A stretch of 64,000 nucleotides of DNA, taken from Bianquea renquensis (GTDB lineage: Bacteria > Bacillota > Clostridia > Lachnospirales > Bianqueaceae). The stretch's first letter is position 1. Each line of letters starts with the position of its first letter. The DNA lies in contig NZ_JACRSQ010000010.1 in the NCBI RefSeq assembly GCF_014384895.1, positions 1 to 64,000 on the forward strand, read 5' to 3'. Below, piece after piece: positions 8,208-17,771 of this stretch. The translations under genes and the position numbers were made by a program. A model generated the notes under the pieces. It had not been told where the DNA came from, did not search any database, and worked only from the letters and a program-made list of their open reading frames with translations.

Positions 8208-9089
8208 CTATTCCCGATACTCATCTCGAATGAAGGGCGTATCAATTTTTGTGTCAAGTAGAAGCCCATATTTTTTTGGATGCCGGTATGCGTTGCCGTG
8301 TACTTCGGTTTCACGGTAATTGCGAAGCTGATCCAAATCGAGTTCAGCAACATAAATTCCTTCTTTTCCATCCCCTTGCAAAATGCAAGTATCCCGGGAA
8401 CCGTCCAATCCGGGAATGTAAGCCACACCGTCAAAAACGCTTGAGCCGCCATTACAGTCCGGGACAGTTTCGGGATAGTTGCAGGTGGCAATCGCTACCA
8501 TATTTTCATAAGCTCTGGCGCGAAGTTGGGAAAGACGGTTTATTTCCATAGGGCAGGCATTGGGAACGAGGATAAGTTCTGCGCCTTTAAGCATTAGAAC
8601 TCTTGCACTTTCAGGAAATTCTCTGTCAAAACAAATCATTGCACCGACGGTTACTTCGCCGCAGGCTGTATCGAGGGTCGTGACATAAAAATCATCACCG
8701 GGCGTTAAATTTCGCTCTACATCAAAGTCACAGGTGTGAACCTTTGCATAGGTCAATTTTTTTTCTCCAAATCTGTCGAAAAGAATGAGTGAATTGCGGG
8801 GACCTTTTTCATACGTTTCAAGCAAAGTCATGCCGATGGCCATACGGAGCTCTTTGGCGAGATTCCCAAATGCTGTGCTAAAATCACTGTCGGCAGGAAT
8901 GGCTTCCGCTTTCCATTGGTCAACAGGTCGATGGTAGATATTGTATCCGTTGCTCCACATTTCGGGAAATAATGCAATATCAGCACCCATCTCCTTCGCT
9001 TTTTTGCAATACGCAATCCCTTTTTCAAGATTTCCGTTTAAAGTATCGCGAGGTGCAATCTGTAACAGGGCTATTTTTAGCAAATTCAT
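8208..9089 (-). CDS. Carbon-nitrogen hydrolase (nitrilase/amidase superfamily)
   Basis: This 293-residue cytoplasmic enzyme hydrolyses a carbon-nitrogen bond in a small amide, ureido compound or related substrate. All three catalytic residues are present in their usual contexts: Glu in ALFPEMWSNGY (about 43), Lys in TYAKVHTCDFD (about 130) and Cys in GAMICFDREFPESAR (about 164). The order and spacing fit the N-carbamoylputrescine/omega-amidase-like branches, but the exact substrate is not readable. The region looks more AT-rich than its neighbours, so it may be a recent arrival. It is transcribed alone leftward, with GAAAGGATACG as ribosome binding site. Confidence 0.88.
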   Translation of the reverse strand: MNLLKIALLQIAPRDTLNGNLEKGIAYCKKAKEMGADIALFPEMWSNGYNIYHRPVDQWKAEAIPADSDFSTAFGNLAKELRMAIGMTLLETYEKGPRNSLILFDRFGEKKLTYAKVHTCDFDVERNLTPGDDFYVTTLDTACGEVTVGAMICFDREFPESARVLMLKGAELILVPNACPMEINRLSQLRARAYENMVAIATCNYPETVPDCNGGSSVFDGVAYIPGLDGSRDTCILQGDGKEGIYVAELDLDQLRNYRETEVHGNAYRHPKKYGLLLDTKIDTPFIRDEYRE

Positions 9090-9119
9090 TATTTCGTATC
9101 CTTTCTCCGACGGCGTGCT

Positions 9120-9779
9120 CTATTCTAACACGGTGAAGATTGCGCCCAGGATGACTTGCAGACTGTCATACTCCATGGTCGTGCTCGTCACCTCGGATTG
9201 ATCGAAGACGCGGTCCTGCCATATGCCCCGGATTCGATTCTTAATCTGTTTCTTCTCCGGCACGGAGTAGTATTGCTTCAAGATGTGGCAGCGCATCATC
9301 AACGCTGCCAAGACCAAGATGTCGTCTGTGACAGGGGCGTTCGCCGTAAGCTCCTTTTTTATGGCGCTGATTTTGCTTGAGAGAAAATCGGCGTCCGCCA
9401 CATAGACCTGATTTTCATTCACACACAGCAGCTTACGCCTCTGTAAATCCCGGACTACGCAGTCCATGATCTCGGTGACGGCGGAGGAGGAAGCGGCGCT
9501 GTTGTGGAAAGAATTGATCCAGTGCTGCAAAGAGCGCGGGCGTATGGAGGCGCTGACTCGCTTATAAATTGAGTTTTGATACTCCGGCAAGTCGATCCCA
9601 GGCCGTTTGACCATAACTTGGTTTTTGCGATTGATGTCAAAAATGCCGTTGATGAACAATTCAAAAAAGATGGATAGGATGACGCAGTTAGGCTTCACTC
9701 CAAACGATAAACTCGTGTTGTCGGTCTTTTGCCGGTCCAGCAGTATTAGGGCGAATGCCTGCGTTAGCGATGCATCCAT
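9120..9779 (-). CDS. Possible GPP34 (Golgi phosphoprotein 3)-like protein
   Basis: The 219-residue helical protein has an N-terminal hydrophobic stretch (CVILSIFFELFINGIFDI) and a later RPRSLQHWINSF segment followed by VVRDLQRRKLLCV. This order resembles bacterial GPP34-domain proteins, where a helical core contains 'AllLELalrG' and 'rprslkdWi' motifs and binds acidic lipids. The match is from memory of the pattern and is weak, so 'hypothetical' is a safe alternative. The start at 9779 has GGAGTGA as ribosome binding site. It sits between the nitrilase-like gene and an AraC regulator, all leftward, with a 30-base gap on the nitrilase side. Confidence 0.4.
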   Translation of the reverse strand: MDASLTQAFALILLDRQKTDNTSLSFGVKPNCVILSIFFELFINGIFDINRKNQVMVKRPGIDLPEYQNSIYKRVSASIRPRSLQHWINSFHNSAASSSAVTEIMDCVVRDLQRRKLLCVNENQVYVADADFLSSKISAIKKELTANAPVTDDILVLAALMMRCHILKQYYSVPEKKQIKNRIRGIWQDRVFDQSEVTSTTMEYDSLQVILGAIFTVLE

Positions 9780-9873
9780 ATAAAAATCACTCCTTTTCTG
9801 GTTAAATGAAAAAAACGGACATAATCGAATGCTTTTATTATACTACATATATGGAAAAAGATTTGTGAATTTT

Positions 9874-10710
9874 TCATGAATTTTGAAGTCGCTTGTACTC
9901 CCGGGGGGAAAGGCCCGTAGTTTTTTTGAATAAGCGGCTAAAATACAGAGGATTGTCATATCCCACCATGGCAGCGATCTCGCTGATATTGTAGGAGGAG
10001 GCGCTAAGCAGCTCCCGCGCCTTGATCATGCGAGTCCGGATAATATACTGCTGAGGGGAGAGACCGGTGTACTGCTTAAAGATCCGGATAAACCAGCAGA
10101 TACTCATATTTAAATTTTGTGCATATTGGGCAATGCTGATATGGGAGCTGTAGTCCTCGTGGATCGCCGCCATAGCCTGCTGGATCTGGAGATTGCGGCG
10201 GCTGTCCTGCAAAAGATTGCGGGACATGAGGGAGAGCAGCTCCTGGGCCAGAAGATTCGCCATCTCCACGTAGTTCAGCTCACAGAGCTGGAGCTCCCGG
10301 ATGATCCGGTGAAATAAGGTCTGGTAATCGCTCTGGCAGGAGACATGGAAATGATATCCTTGGTCCAGCTTCCAATCGCGGAGCAGAGTTTCCACCTGAG
10401 TTCCTGAGAAGTGTAGCCAAAATACTTCCGGATGATCCGACGCCATATAGACATAGTCCTGGGATTGCCTTGGATGATAGAGCACTGCGTCGCCCTGGGT
10501 CGCTTTATGTTCGCCGTCAGGAAGCTGAAAATAAGCCACCCCGTCGGCCACATATAACAATTGATAATCATGGCGGCCGCTGGGGCGGAATGTGTGCGAT
10601 ACCTCATCCCCGACTAATTTGTAGCGGCCGCAGCTGTAGACAGAGAAGGGGTGCTCCAGGTCCACCTGATCAAAAGAATCTGGATAGTAATAGCCGGAGG
10701 ACTGCTCCAT
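9874..10710 (-). CDS. AraC-family transcriptional regulator (divergent from beta-galactosidase)
   Basis: This 278-residue regulator has an N-terminal cupin sensor (residues about 25-140, with YQLLYVADGVAYFQL and VLYHPRQSQDYVYMASDHPE). Its C-terminal double helix-turn-helix (about 175-275) ends in the AraC signature IAAMVGYDNPLYFSRLFKKTTGLSPREYK. It is close in design to the regulator at 16868-17704. It is read divergently from the GH2 gene, and the shared intergenic region contains the block ATTTTGTGCATG that also occurs before the GH4 gene at the same distance from its -10. It probably senses a galactoside-derived sugar and activates the GH2 gene. The ribosome binding site is AAAGGAAAGG ahead of the ATG. 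Confidence 0.9.
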   Translation of the reverse strand: MEQSSGYYYPDSFDQVDLEHPFSVYSCGRYKLVGDEVSHTFRPSGRHDYQLLYVADGVAYFQLPDGEHKATQGDAVLYHPRQSQDYVYMASDHPEVFWLHFSGTQVETLLRDWKLDQGYHFHVSCQSDYQTLFHRIIRELQLCELNYVEMANLLAQELLSLMSRNLLQDSRRNLQIQQAMAAIHEDYSSHISIAQYAQNLNMSICWFIRIFKQYTGLSPQQYIIRTRMIKARELLSASSYNISEIAAMVGYDNPLYFSRLFKKTTGLSPREYKRLQNS

Positions 10711-10802
10711 GTTCCGTCACCTTTCCTTTGTGCAAGACGAGATTTCTTTCATTGTATAGGATCCGCGCTTGTTTGTCCAGCCATATTGAGAAGGAGTGTA
10801 TC

Positions 10803-10862
10803 ATTTTGTGCATGTTTACGACAAAAGAAGGAATGGAAGAAATGGTGGAAGTCTAGTATAAT
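10803..10862 (+). promoter_or_regulatory. Promoter and candidate AraC operator before the GH2 gene
   Basis: TATAAT at 10857-10862 is the -10. ATTTTGTGCATG (10803-10814) begins exactly 54 bases before it. The same twelve bases occur at the same distance before the -10 of the GH4 gene, also next to an AraC-type gene. The -35 position (10834-10839, TGGAAG) is poor, as expected for an activator-dependent promoter. Confidence 0.6.
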
Positions 10863-10913
10863 GGACTTACTTGGGTTAACCGAGATATGATTGTGAAGGA
10901 GGCAATGCAAACG

Positions 10914-13901
10914 ATGGAAAAATATTATGAGAATCCAGCGATTTTACATGTGGGGACCATGGACAATCGCGCTTACTATATTCCCTTTGCCAGCCGCAAA
11001 GCGGCATTGGAGGGCAATGGGGACCAATCAGAGCGCAGACTGCTTTTGAGCGGAACATGGCAGTTTCGGTATTACAGTTCCGTCTTGGATGTTCCGGAGA
11101 CGTTTTGGCTCCAGGACGGCCTATGCCAGGATGTGATCCCCGTGCCCTCTGTATGGCAGAACTATGGATATGACCGTCACCAGTATACGAATGTGAATTA
11201 TCCGTTTCCCTATGATCCGCCCTATGTGCCTCTGGAAAATCCTTGCGGCGTGTATCGCAGGAATTTTTGCCTGGATAAACAGGAGTCCATGCGGTACTAT
11301 TTAAATTATGAGGGTGTGGATTCCTGTTTTTATGTGTGGATCAACGGTTCCTTTGTGGGCTACAGCCAGGTGAGCCACTCGACAAGCGAATTTGATATCA
11401 CCGACTTTGTAAAACAAGGGGAAAACGTCATTGTCACTGCGGTGTTGAAGTGGTGCGACGGCAGTTACCTGGAAGACCAGGATAAACTGCGGATGTCGGG
11501 AATTTTCCGGGATGTCTATATTCTGGTGCGACCCTCTCATCATATCCGAGATTTTTTCCTTCACACAGATCTGGATGCGGAATATAGGAATGCCGTGATC
11601 AGAGCGGATCTGTCCTATTTCGATACGCCGGTTCCGGTGAGGGCGACGCTCCTCGACCCCATGGGCTGTGTCATCGGTGAGACGGCAGTGGAGGGCGATA
11701 CCGTCTCCTTCTCCGTGGAGGGGGCGATGCTCTGGAATGCGGAGAATCCAGTGCAGTATACGCTTCTGTTGGAGAGCGAGGGGGAGACCATTGCGCAGAA
11801 AGTTGGCGTGCGGAAATTGGAGATTCGCCATCAAAATTGCATCTGTCTCAATGGACAGCCCATTAAGTTTCGTGGCGTGAACCGCCATGACAGCGACCCT
11901 GTCACAGGATACACCATCAGCCGGGAGCAGGCATTGAAGGATCTGGCGCTGATGAAACAGCACAATATCAACGCCATTCGGACTAGCCACTATCCCAACG
12001 CACCGTGGTTCCCGCAGCTTTGCTCGGAATATGGATTTTACATGATCGCGGAATCCGACCAGGAATCCCACGGTTCAGTGTCTTTGATCGGGGGAGATTT
12101 TGAGGACAACTACTGTGCTCTGGCCCGCGATCCGCGGTTTATGAGCGCAATATTGGACCGCGTGCAGCGCAATGTCATGCGTGATAAAAACTGTGCGGCT
12201 GTGTTGATCTGGTCTCTTGGCAACGAATCGGGCTACGGAGAGAATATGGAAAATGCCGGTCGCTGGGTGAAGTCCTATGATCCGGACCGCCTCGTCCACT
12301 ATGAGGGGTACCACCCGCAGGCGAAGGACCACGTGAATGACTGCTCTATGTTGGACGTATACAGCAGAATGTATCCCGCCTGCGCGGATTTGGAAAAAGA
12401 ACTGCGGGATGGAATGGATAAACCGTACATCCTCTGCGAGTATATCCATGCCATGGGAAATGGGCCTGGAGATGCGGAGGATTACCAGCGCTTGATCGAC
12501 CAGTATGACGGCTTCGCGGGAGGTTTTGTCTGGGAATGGTGCGACCACAGTGTGTACATGGGGAAGACAGAGGATGGCAAAAGGAAATATTTCTATGGGG
12601 GAGACTTCGGAGAATTCCCCCACGACGGCAATTTCTGCATGGACGGTTTGGTATTTCCAGACCGCACTCCCCACAATGGACTGAAAGAATATAAAAATGT
12701 CATTCGCCCAATCCGCGCCCGACTGTTGGAGGATGGATGGATCGAATTTGAGAACAAGCTGGATTTTACACGGCTTGAGGAGTACGCGCAGATCGCCTAC
12801 ACGGTGACGAGGGATGGAGTCCCTGTCAGTGAGGGAATTTTCGACGGAGTTGAAGCCGCACCCCACGGGAAGGCCAAAGTGCTTTTCGACCCTAAGGTGA
12901 GCGGCGGCGGAACCTGGTACTTAAATCTCACCTATCGGGCTGCGAAGGCATGGCCTTTCTGCGGTGCGGGCCATGAGCTGGGATTTGACCAGTTGTTGCT
13001 GGCGGACGAACCGGTGGCGGTGGAGGCTTTGAAGGGGTCCGCGGCTATGGCGGTTGCGGAGACGAAACGGCAGATTATCGTTGCCACCCCCACATTCCGG
13101 TATATCTTTGACAAAGTGGCGGGCCAGTTTTCTGCCCTTGTCTTTCAGAATCAGGCTTTGATCTCGAAACCGGTGGAGTTCAATATCTGGAGAGCGCCGA
13201 CAGACAATGACCGCACTGTGCGCCAAGAGTGGGAGCGGGCTGGCTATGACCGGGCGACGGTGAGAGTCTACGAGACCGAAGCGCGGGTGGAGGACGGGCT
13301 GGCTGTGATTGAGTGCCATTTATCCCTGGCACCCCTTGTTCTGCAAAAGATTCTGGATATCCGTATGCGGTGCGTCATCGATGGCGAGGGGCGTGTGGAG
13401 ATGTCGATGCATTGTCAGAAGGAGATGGCCATGCCGTACCTTCCGAGATTCGGCGTCCGCCTGTTCTTGCCAAAGGGCATGGATACAGCGAAGTATTTGG
13501 GTTACGGCCCTCTGGAGAGTTATGTGGATAAGCATCGCGCTTCCTACTGGGGATGTTTTACCACCACCGCGGCGCAGAATCACGTAGACTATATCAAGCC
13601 TCAGGAAAATGGAAGCCATTGGGGGTGTGCATCTGTTGAAGTCTGGGATGGAAGCGGTGCAGGATTTAAGGCGGTATCCTCGAAGCCCATCAGCTTTTCC
13701 ATTTCACCCTATACGCAGGAAGAGCTGACGCAAAAGGCGCATAACTTTGAGTTGGAGGAAGATGAGAATACAGTGTTGTGTCTGGATTATGGGGTCAGCG
13801 GCATCGGCTCCAACAGCTGTGGGCCGCGTCTCATGGAGCAGTATCAGTTAAACGAAGAGACCTTTGCTTTCACACTGCGCCTCATCCCCCGGGATCTGTA
13901 G
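10914..13901 (+). CDS. Glycoside hydrolase family 2 beta-galactosidase (LacZ-type)
   Basis: This is an intracellular enzyme of about 995 residues without a signal peptide that removes beta-linked galactose, or a related sugar, from imported oligosaccharides. Domain order is LacZ-like: sugar-binding jelly roll (about 35-210), Ig-like domain, TIM barrel (about 320-610), a second Ig-like domain, and a C-terminal Bgal_small_N domain with GYGPLESYVDKH near 860. Catalytic residues are the acid/base Glu in LGNESGYG (about 438) and the nucleophile Glu in CEYIHAMGNG (about 509). The usual DEAN/DEADLESHG motif reads AESDQESHG. The frame opens at 10887, but AAGGAGG suits the ATG at 10914. It is divergent from its AraC regulator. 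Confidence 0.93.
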   Translation: MEKYYENPAILHVGTMDNRAYYIPFASRKAALEGNGDQSERRLLLSGTWQFRYYSSVLDVPETFWLQDGLCQDVIPVPSVWQNYGYDRHQYTNVNYPFPYDPPYVPLENPCGVYRRNFCLDKQESMRYYLNYEGVDSCFYVWINGSFVGYSQVSHSTSEFDITDFVKQGENVIVTAVLKWCDGSYLEDQDKLRMSGIFRDVYILVRPSHHIRDFFLHTDLDAEYRNAVIRADLSYFDTPVPVRATLLDPMGCVIGETAVEGDTVSFSVEGAMLWNAENPVQYTLLLESEGETIAQKVGVRKLEIRHQNCICLNGQPIKFRGVNRHDSDPVTGYTISREQALKDLALMKQHNINAIRTSHYPNAPWFPQLCSEYGFYMIAESDQESHGSVSLIGGDFEDNYCALARDPRFMSAILDRVQRNVMRDKNCAAVLIWSLGNESGYGENMENAGRWVKSYDPDRLVHYEGYHPQAKDHVNDCSMLDVYSRMYPACADLEKELRDGMDKPYILCEYIHAMGNGPGDAEDYQRLIDQYDGFAGGFVWEWCDHSVYMGKTEDGKRKYFYGGDFGEFPHDGNFCMDGLVFPDRTPHNGLKEYKNVIRPIRARLLEDGWIEFENKLDFTRLEEYAQIAYTVTRDGVPVSEGIFDGVEAAPHGKAKVLFDPKVSGGGTWYLNLTYRAAKAWPFCGAGHELGFDQLLLADEPVAVEALKGSAAMAVAETKRQIIVATPTFRYIFDKVAGQFSALVFQNQALISKPVEFNIWRAPTDNDRTVRQEWERAGYDRATVRVYETEARVEDGLAVIECHLSLAPLVLQKILDIRMRCVIDGEGRVEMSMHCQKEMAMPYLPRFGVRLFLPKGMDTAKYLGYGPLESYVDKHRASYWGCFTTTAAQNHVDYIKPQENGSHWGCASVEVWDGSGAGFKAVSSKPISFSISPYTQEELTQKAHNFELEEDENTVLCLDYGVSGIGSNSCGPRLMEQYQLNEETFAFTLRLIPRDL

Positions 13902-13923
13902 TTGCAGTTTTTCAGACCTTTAC

Positions 13924-13950
13924 AGCGGCCAGGAACGGCCGCTTTTTTTT
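13924..13950 (+). terminator. Rho-independent terminator of the GH2 gene
   Basis: AGCGGCC and GGCCGCT form a seven-base stem with a six-base loop followed by eight T residues, just after the GH2 stop codon. Confidence 0.85.
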
Positions 13951-14001
13951 CGCCTGAACGGCCGCAAATTTTTTGCGATAAGAGATTGCAAGGTTTATAC
14001 G

Positions 14002-14030
14002 TCGACATATCCTAGAGAATATGGTACACT
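14002..14030 (+). promoter_or_regulatory. Promoter before the first MATE gene
   Basis: TCGACA (14002-14007), 17 bases and TACACT (14025-14030) lie just ahead of the ribosome binding site AGAGGAAAGG. Confidence 0.5.
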
Positions 14031-14052
14031 AATTTTATCTAGAGGAAAGGAA

Positions 14053-15426
14053 ATGTGGGGCATGGCTTCGAACCAAACTGATTTTTCTGTGGGGAGTGTC
14101 AGCCGACGGATTTTAGAGCTGGCGCTTCCCATGACGGCGGCGCAGATTATCAATTTGCTGTACAATATGGTAGACCGAATGTATATAGGGAGGATTCCCG
14201 GGACGGGAACCTTAGCGTTGACAGGGCTGGGGTTATGTTTCCCGGTGATTTCCATCGTATCTGCCTTTGCCAACCTATTTGGTATGGGTGGCGCCCCGCT
14301 GTGCTCCATTGCGCGCGGCAAGGGAAATGTCCAGGAAGCAGAGAAGATCATGGGGACATCCTTTGCGATGCTGCTTTTGTCGGGGGCGGTGCTGACGATT
14401 GTTGGAATCGCAGTGCATAAACCGATCCTCTATGCATTTGGGGCTAGCGATGCCACCTACCCCTATGCCGGCGCGTATTGTGTCATCTATTTGGCTGGCA
14501 CGATCTTTGTTATGATCAGTCTTGGGATGAATAGTTTTATCAACAGTCAAGGGTTTGGGAGGATCGGAATGATGACCGTTCTCCTGGGGGCGGTTCTCAA
14601 CATTGCGCTCGACCCTGTCTTTATCTTCATATTGGACATGGGAGTCCGTGGGGCGGCGCTCGCAACGGTTCTGTCCCAATTGGTGTCGGCACTTTGGGTG
14701 TTCCATTTTTTGACCGGCAAAAAAGCAATTCTTCATCTCCGCTGGGGAAAGGGACAGATTGAATGGCGGCGGCTCAAGGAGATCGTGACACTGGGGCTTT
14801 CCGGCTTTGTAATGTCCATTACCAATAGCGCCACACAGATTGTTTGCAATGCAAGTCTTCAAAAATACGGAGGGGATCTGTATGTCGGGGTGATGACCAT
14901 TATCAATTCTGTCCGCGAGATTCTGACCATGCCGGTGACAGGGCTCACCAATGGGGCTACGCCTGTTTTAGGTTATAATTATGGCGCCAAGGAATATGGC
15001 CGTGTGAAAAAGGCGATTCGATTTGTCTCCATCGGTTGTATCCTCTATACAGTGGCAGCGTGGCTTCTGTTGATCTGTTTTCCTAAACTTTTTATCCAAA
15101 TCTTTAACGATGATTCGCAGATGATAGCGGCCAGCGTGCCAGCGATCAAGCTCTATTTTTTCGGCTTCTTTATGATGGCGCTGCAGTTTGCGGGGCAGAG
15201 TGTCTTCGTCGCCCTGGGCAAGGCAAAGCTGGCCGTCTTCTTCTCCATCTTTCGCAAGGTGATCATAGTGATCCCCCTCACCCTTATTCTGCCGAATCTT
15301 TTTGGACTGGGGACCGATGGCGTCTTTTTGGCAGAGCCGATTTCCAATTTTATCGGCGGAGCGGCCAGCTTTATCACGATGTTGTGCGTTGTCTGGCCAG
15401 AGTTGAAGACGGAAAGGCCGGGATAA
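14053..15426 (+). CDS. MATE family efflux transporter (MepA-like)
   Basis: This integral membrane protein of about 457 residues has twelve hydrophobic segments in two related halves, typical of multidrug and toxin extrusion transporters driven by sodium or proton gradients. Family marks are the N-terminal RILELALPMTAAQIINLLYN with MVDRMYIGRIPGTGTLALTG, and the repeated half beginning GLTNGATPVLGYNYGAKEYGR, which resembles the MepA group. Substrates are cationic drugs or unknown metabolites. The frame opens at 13864 inside the GH2 gene, but the promoter and AGAGGAAAGGA point to the ATG at 14053 (or 14062). A second MATE gene follows; the two are only distantly alike, so they are not a recent duplication. 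Confidence 0.9.
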   Translation: MWGMASNQTDFSVGSVSRRILELALPMTAAQIINLLYNMVDRMYIGRIPGTGTLALTGLGLCFPVISIVSAFANLFGMGGAPLCSIARGKGNVQEAEKIMGTSFAMLLLSGAVLTIVGIAVHKPILYAFGASDATYPYAGAYCVIYLAGTIFVMISLGMNSFINSQGFGRIGMMTVLLGAVLNIALDPVFIFILDMGVRGAALATVLSQLVSALWVFHFLTGKKAILHLRWGKGQIEWRRLKEIVTLGLSGFVMSITNSATQIVCNASLQKYGGDLYVGVMTIINSVREILTMPVTGLTNGATPVLGYNYGAKEYGRVKKAIRFVSIGCILYTVAAWLLLICFPKLFIQIFNDDSQMIAASVPAIKLYFFGFFMMALQFAGQSVFVALGKAKLAVFFSIFRKVIIVIPLTLILPNLFGLGTDGVFLAEPISNFIGGAASFITMLCVVWPELKTERPG

Positions 15427-15526
15427 AAAAGCCATTTTTCACCGCTAAGGGGGGGAAGGATTCAGCGACAGACAACCTGTGGAATTGTCCCCTGGGTATG
15501 CAACAATAAAGGAGAGTGGAGAACAA

Positions 15527-16855
15527 ATGTTGTTTTCAAGAAAGGATTTGCGCAAGCTTATCATACCGCTGGTGATTGAGCAGATTTTGGCGGTTACCAT
15601 CGGTATGGCCGACACGGTTATGGTATCCTCGGTGGGGGAGGCGGCGGTGTCCGGTATCTCGCTGGTGGATACCATCAATGTATTGCTCATCAATATCTTC
15701 TCGGCCTTAGCGACCGGCGGCGCTGTGGTGGCGGCCCAGTATATGGGCCGAAAGGACCATGACAACGCCAACACAGCGGCGAAGCAACTGATTCTGTCCA
15801 CGACGGCGGTTTCCTTTCTCATCATGGCAGTTTCCCTTTTGCTCAAAAAACCGCTTCTGCGCTTGATCTTCGGCTCCATCGAGCCGGATGTCATGAGCAA
15901 TGCACAGATCTATTTTCTCCTGTCTGCGCTGTCCTATCCATTTTTAGCAGCGTACAATTCAGGCGCCGCCTTATTCCGGTCCATGGGGAATTCCAAAGTC
16001 TCCATGTTCACGTCCCTTATCATGAATCTCGTCAATGTCTGTGGCAACGCCGTCCTGATATACATCTTCAACATGGGCGTCGCGGGTGCGGGCATCGCAT
16101 CGCTGGCATCCCGCGCTCTGGGCGCGATCGTGATGCTTCTGTTGCTTCGCAATCGAAACAACCCGATCTCTGTGCGGCAGCTACATAGAATTCGTTTCCA
16201 GCCAGCCATGATCAAGAATATTATGCGAATCGGTGTGCCCAACGGGTTAGAAAATAGCATGTTTCAGATCGGCAAAATTCTGACTTCCAGCCTCATCGCT
16301 TCATTCGGAACCGTGGCGATTGCGGCCAATGCGGTGGCCAATACGGTGGCCTCCATGGAATGTATCCCGGGAAGCGCCATTGGACTCGGAATGGTGACCG
16401 TGGTGGGCCAATGTGTGGGGGCTGGAGAGTATGAGCAGGCCAAAAAATACACGCAGAAACTGATGCTGCTGACCTATATAACCATGGCCATTTTAAACAT
16501 CGGAGTTCTGCTTGCGCGACAGCCGATTGTTGAATTCTATCATCTCTCGCCGCAGACCATGGAACTGGCCCGATGGCTATTAGTCTATCATAGCCTTTTG
16601 TGTATGATCATCTGGCCTCTATCCTTTACCTTGCCCAACGCCCTTCGGGCGGCCAACGATGTGAGGTTTCCCATGGCCATCTCCATCATCTCCATGTGGG
16701 TTTGCCGCATCGGCATGAGCTATCTTCTGGGACAAGGTTTCAACATGGGAGTCAAGGGAGTGTGGATTGCCATGACGTGTGATTGGCTTGTCCGGGCATC
16801 CATCTTTGCGTGGCGGTTTCTCAGCGGAAGGTGGAAAAATAAAAAGGGAGTATAA
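15527..16855 (+). CDS. MATE family efflux transporter
   Basis: This 442-residue polytopic membrane protein begins LRKLIIPLVIEQILAVTIGMADTVMVSSVGEAAVSG, the usual first-helix pattern of MATE exporters. It has a second half starting FGTVAIAANAVANTV with the GxAxGMVTVVGQCVG-like repeat. It is closer to the NorM/DinF-type MATE proteins seen in Clostridia than to the MepA-like neighbour. Substrate unknown. The earlier in-frame ATG at 15479 lacks a ribosome binding site, whereas AAAGGAGAG precedes the ATG at 15527. It ends 12 bases from the convergent AraC gene. Confidence 0.9.
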   Translation: MLFSRKDLRKLIIPLVIEQILAVTIGMADTVMVSSVGEAAVSGISLVDTINVLLINIFSALATGGAVVAAQYMGRKDHDNANTAAKQLILSTTAVSFLIMAVSLLLKKPLLRLIFGSIEPDVMSNAQIYFLLSALSYPFLAAYNSGAALFRSMGNSKVSMFTSLIMNLVNVCGNAVLIYIFNMGVAGAGIASLASRALGAIVMLLLLRNRNNPISVRQLHRIRFQPAMIKNIMRIGVPNGLENSMFQIGKILTSSLIASFGTVAIAANAVANTVASMECIPGSAIGLGMVTVVGQCVGAGEYEQAKKYTQKLMLLTYITMAILNIGVLLARQPIVEFYHLSPQTMELARWLLVYHSLLCMIIWPLSFTLPNALRAANDVRFPMAISIISMWVCRIGMSYLLGQGFNMGVKGVWIAMTCDWLVRASIFAWRFLSGRWKNKKGV

Positions 16856-16867
16856 AAGGACAGTCGA

Positions 16868-17704
16868 TTATCGAGAATTTCGAGCTTGGATCTGATAGTC
16901 CCGGGGAGGGGAACCGACGTATTTTTTAAAGATCCGGCTGAAATACAGGGGGTTGTTATAGCCTACCACTGCCGCCACTTCCGAGATATTCAGGGTGCTA
17001 TCCGCCAGCAGTTCCTGGGCCTTTTGCAGGCGGAGAAGAGTCTGGTACGCATGGGGGGAGCTGCCGGTCAAGGCGGTGAACTGCCGGATAAAATGGTATT
17101 TACTCATTTGGCAGAGGGCCGCGCAGTCCTCCAGCGGGATCGCGGACTGATAGTGGTCGTGGATATAGTCTACAGCCGGAGCCACCCGTTCCAGTGGATC
17201 CTCTGGCCCTTCGGCAAGCCGCTGTTTTCTTCCCAGGAGGGCGATTAGCTCCGCCAGGAGAGCGGCGCACATCAGCTGGTATCCGTCGGGCTGACGCTGG
17301 ATCTCCCGCATGACGCGGCGAAAGAGTTCCAAGACGGCGGCATCCACGCCCACGGAGATGACAGATCCTTGCAAGCCCGCGGCCTGGAGCAACTGCCCGG
17401 CCCCAACGCCGGTGAAGTGAATCCAGAAAGCTTCATGGGGGCAATCTGTGCGGTACTCGTAGATCTGGGGTTCCCCGGGGAGGTAGAGGACGATATTGCC
17501 AGCGTCTACCTGCCGGAAACAGCCGCCCAGGTGATAAAATCCGCTGCCTTTGGACAAATAGATAATTTGATAGTCCTTCCTTCCGGCCGGCCGGCGGATG
17601 GCCAAGCTATCACCATTCCCGCCCTGGAAGCCGCAATTGTTGACCCACAGGAATTCTTTTGAGACACCATCTGTATTGTATGTGGTTCCGTCGATGAGAT
17701 ACAT
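16868..17704 (-). CDS. AraC-family transcriptional regulator (divergent from GH4)
   Basis: This 278-residue regulator combines a cupin sensor (about 20-125: DYQIIYLSKGSGFYHL, NIVLYLPGEPQIYEYRTDCP) with the AraC/XylS DNA-binding pair at the C-terminus, ending NISEVAAVVGYNNPLYFSRIFKKY. It is a paralogue of the regulator at 9874-10710 (same length, same sensor pattern, near-identical recognition helices). GCAGGAGG six bases before the ATG at 17704 fixes the start; the frame extends further upstream without a binding site. It is divergent from the GH4 gene and likely activates it through the ATTTTGTGCATG block between them. Confidence 0.9.
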   Translation of the reverse strand: MYLIDGTTYNTDGVSKEFLWVNNCGFQGGNGDSLAIRRPAGRKDYQIIYLSKGSGFYHLGGCFRQVDAGNIVLYLPGEPQIYEYRTDCPHEAFWIHFTGVGAGQLLQAAGLQGSVISVGVDAAVLELFRRVMREIQRQPDGYQLMCAALLAELIALLGRKQRLAEGPEDPLERVAPAVDYIHDHYQSAIPLEDCAALCQMSKYHFIRQFTALTGSSPHAYQTLLRLQKAQELLADSTLNISEVAAVVGYNNPLYFSRIFKKYVGSPPRDYQIQARNSR

Positions 17705-17771
17705 GGCGAACCTCCTGCATTTTCTGCCTTTAGTATACTGCCATGACCACAAAAATTCAAGACAAACCGCA

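Noticed and set aside
13864..14052. N-terminal extension of the first MATE protein into the GH2 gene
   Set aside because: It would cross the GH2 terminator and the MATE promoter; a good ribosome binding site fits the ATG at 14053.
14053..16855. The two MATE genes as a recent tandem duplication
   Set aside because: Their N-terminal and mid-protein motifs differ (MepA-like versus NorM/DinF-like) and DNA identity is low, so they are distinct family members.
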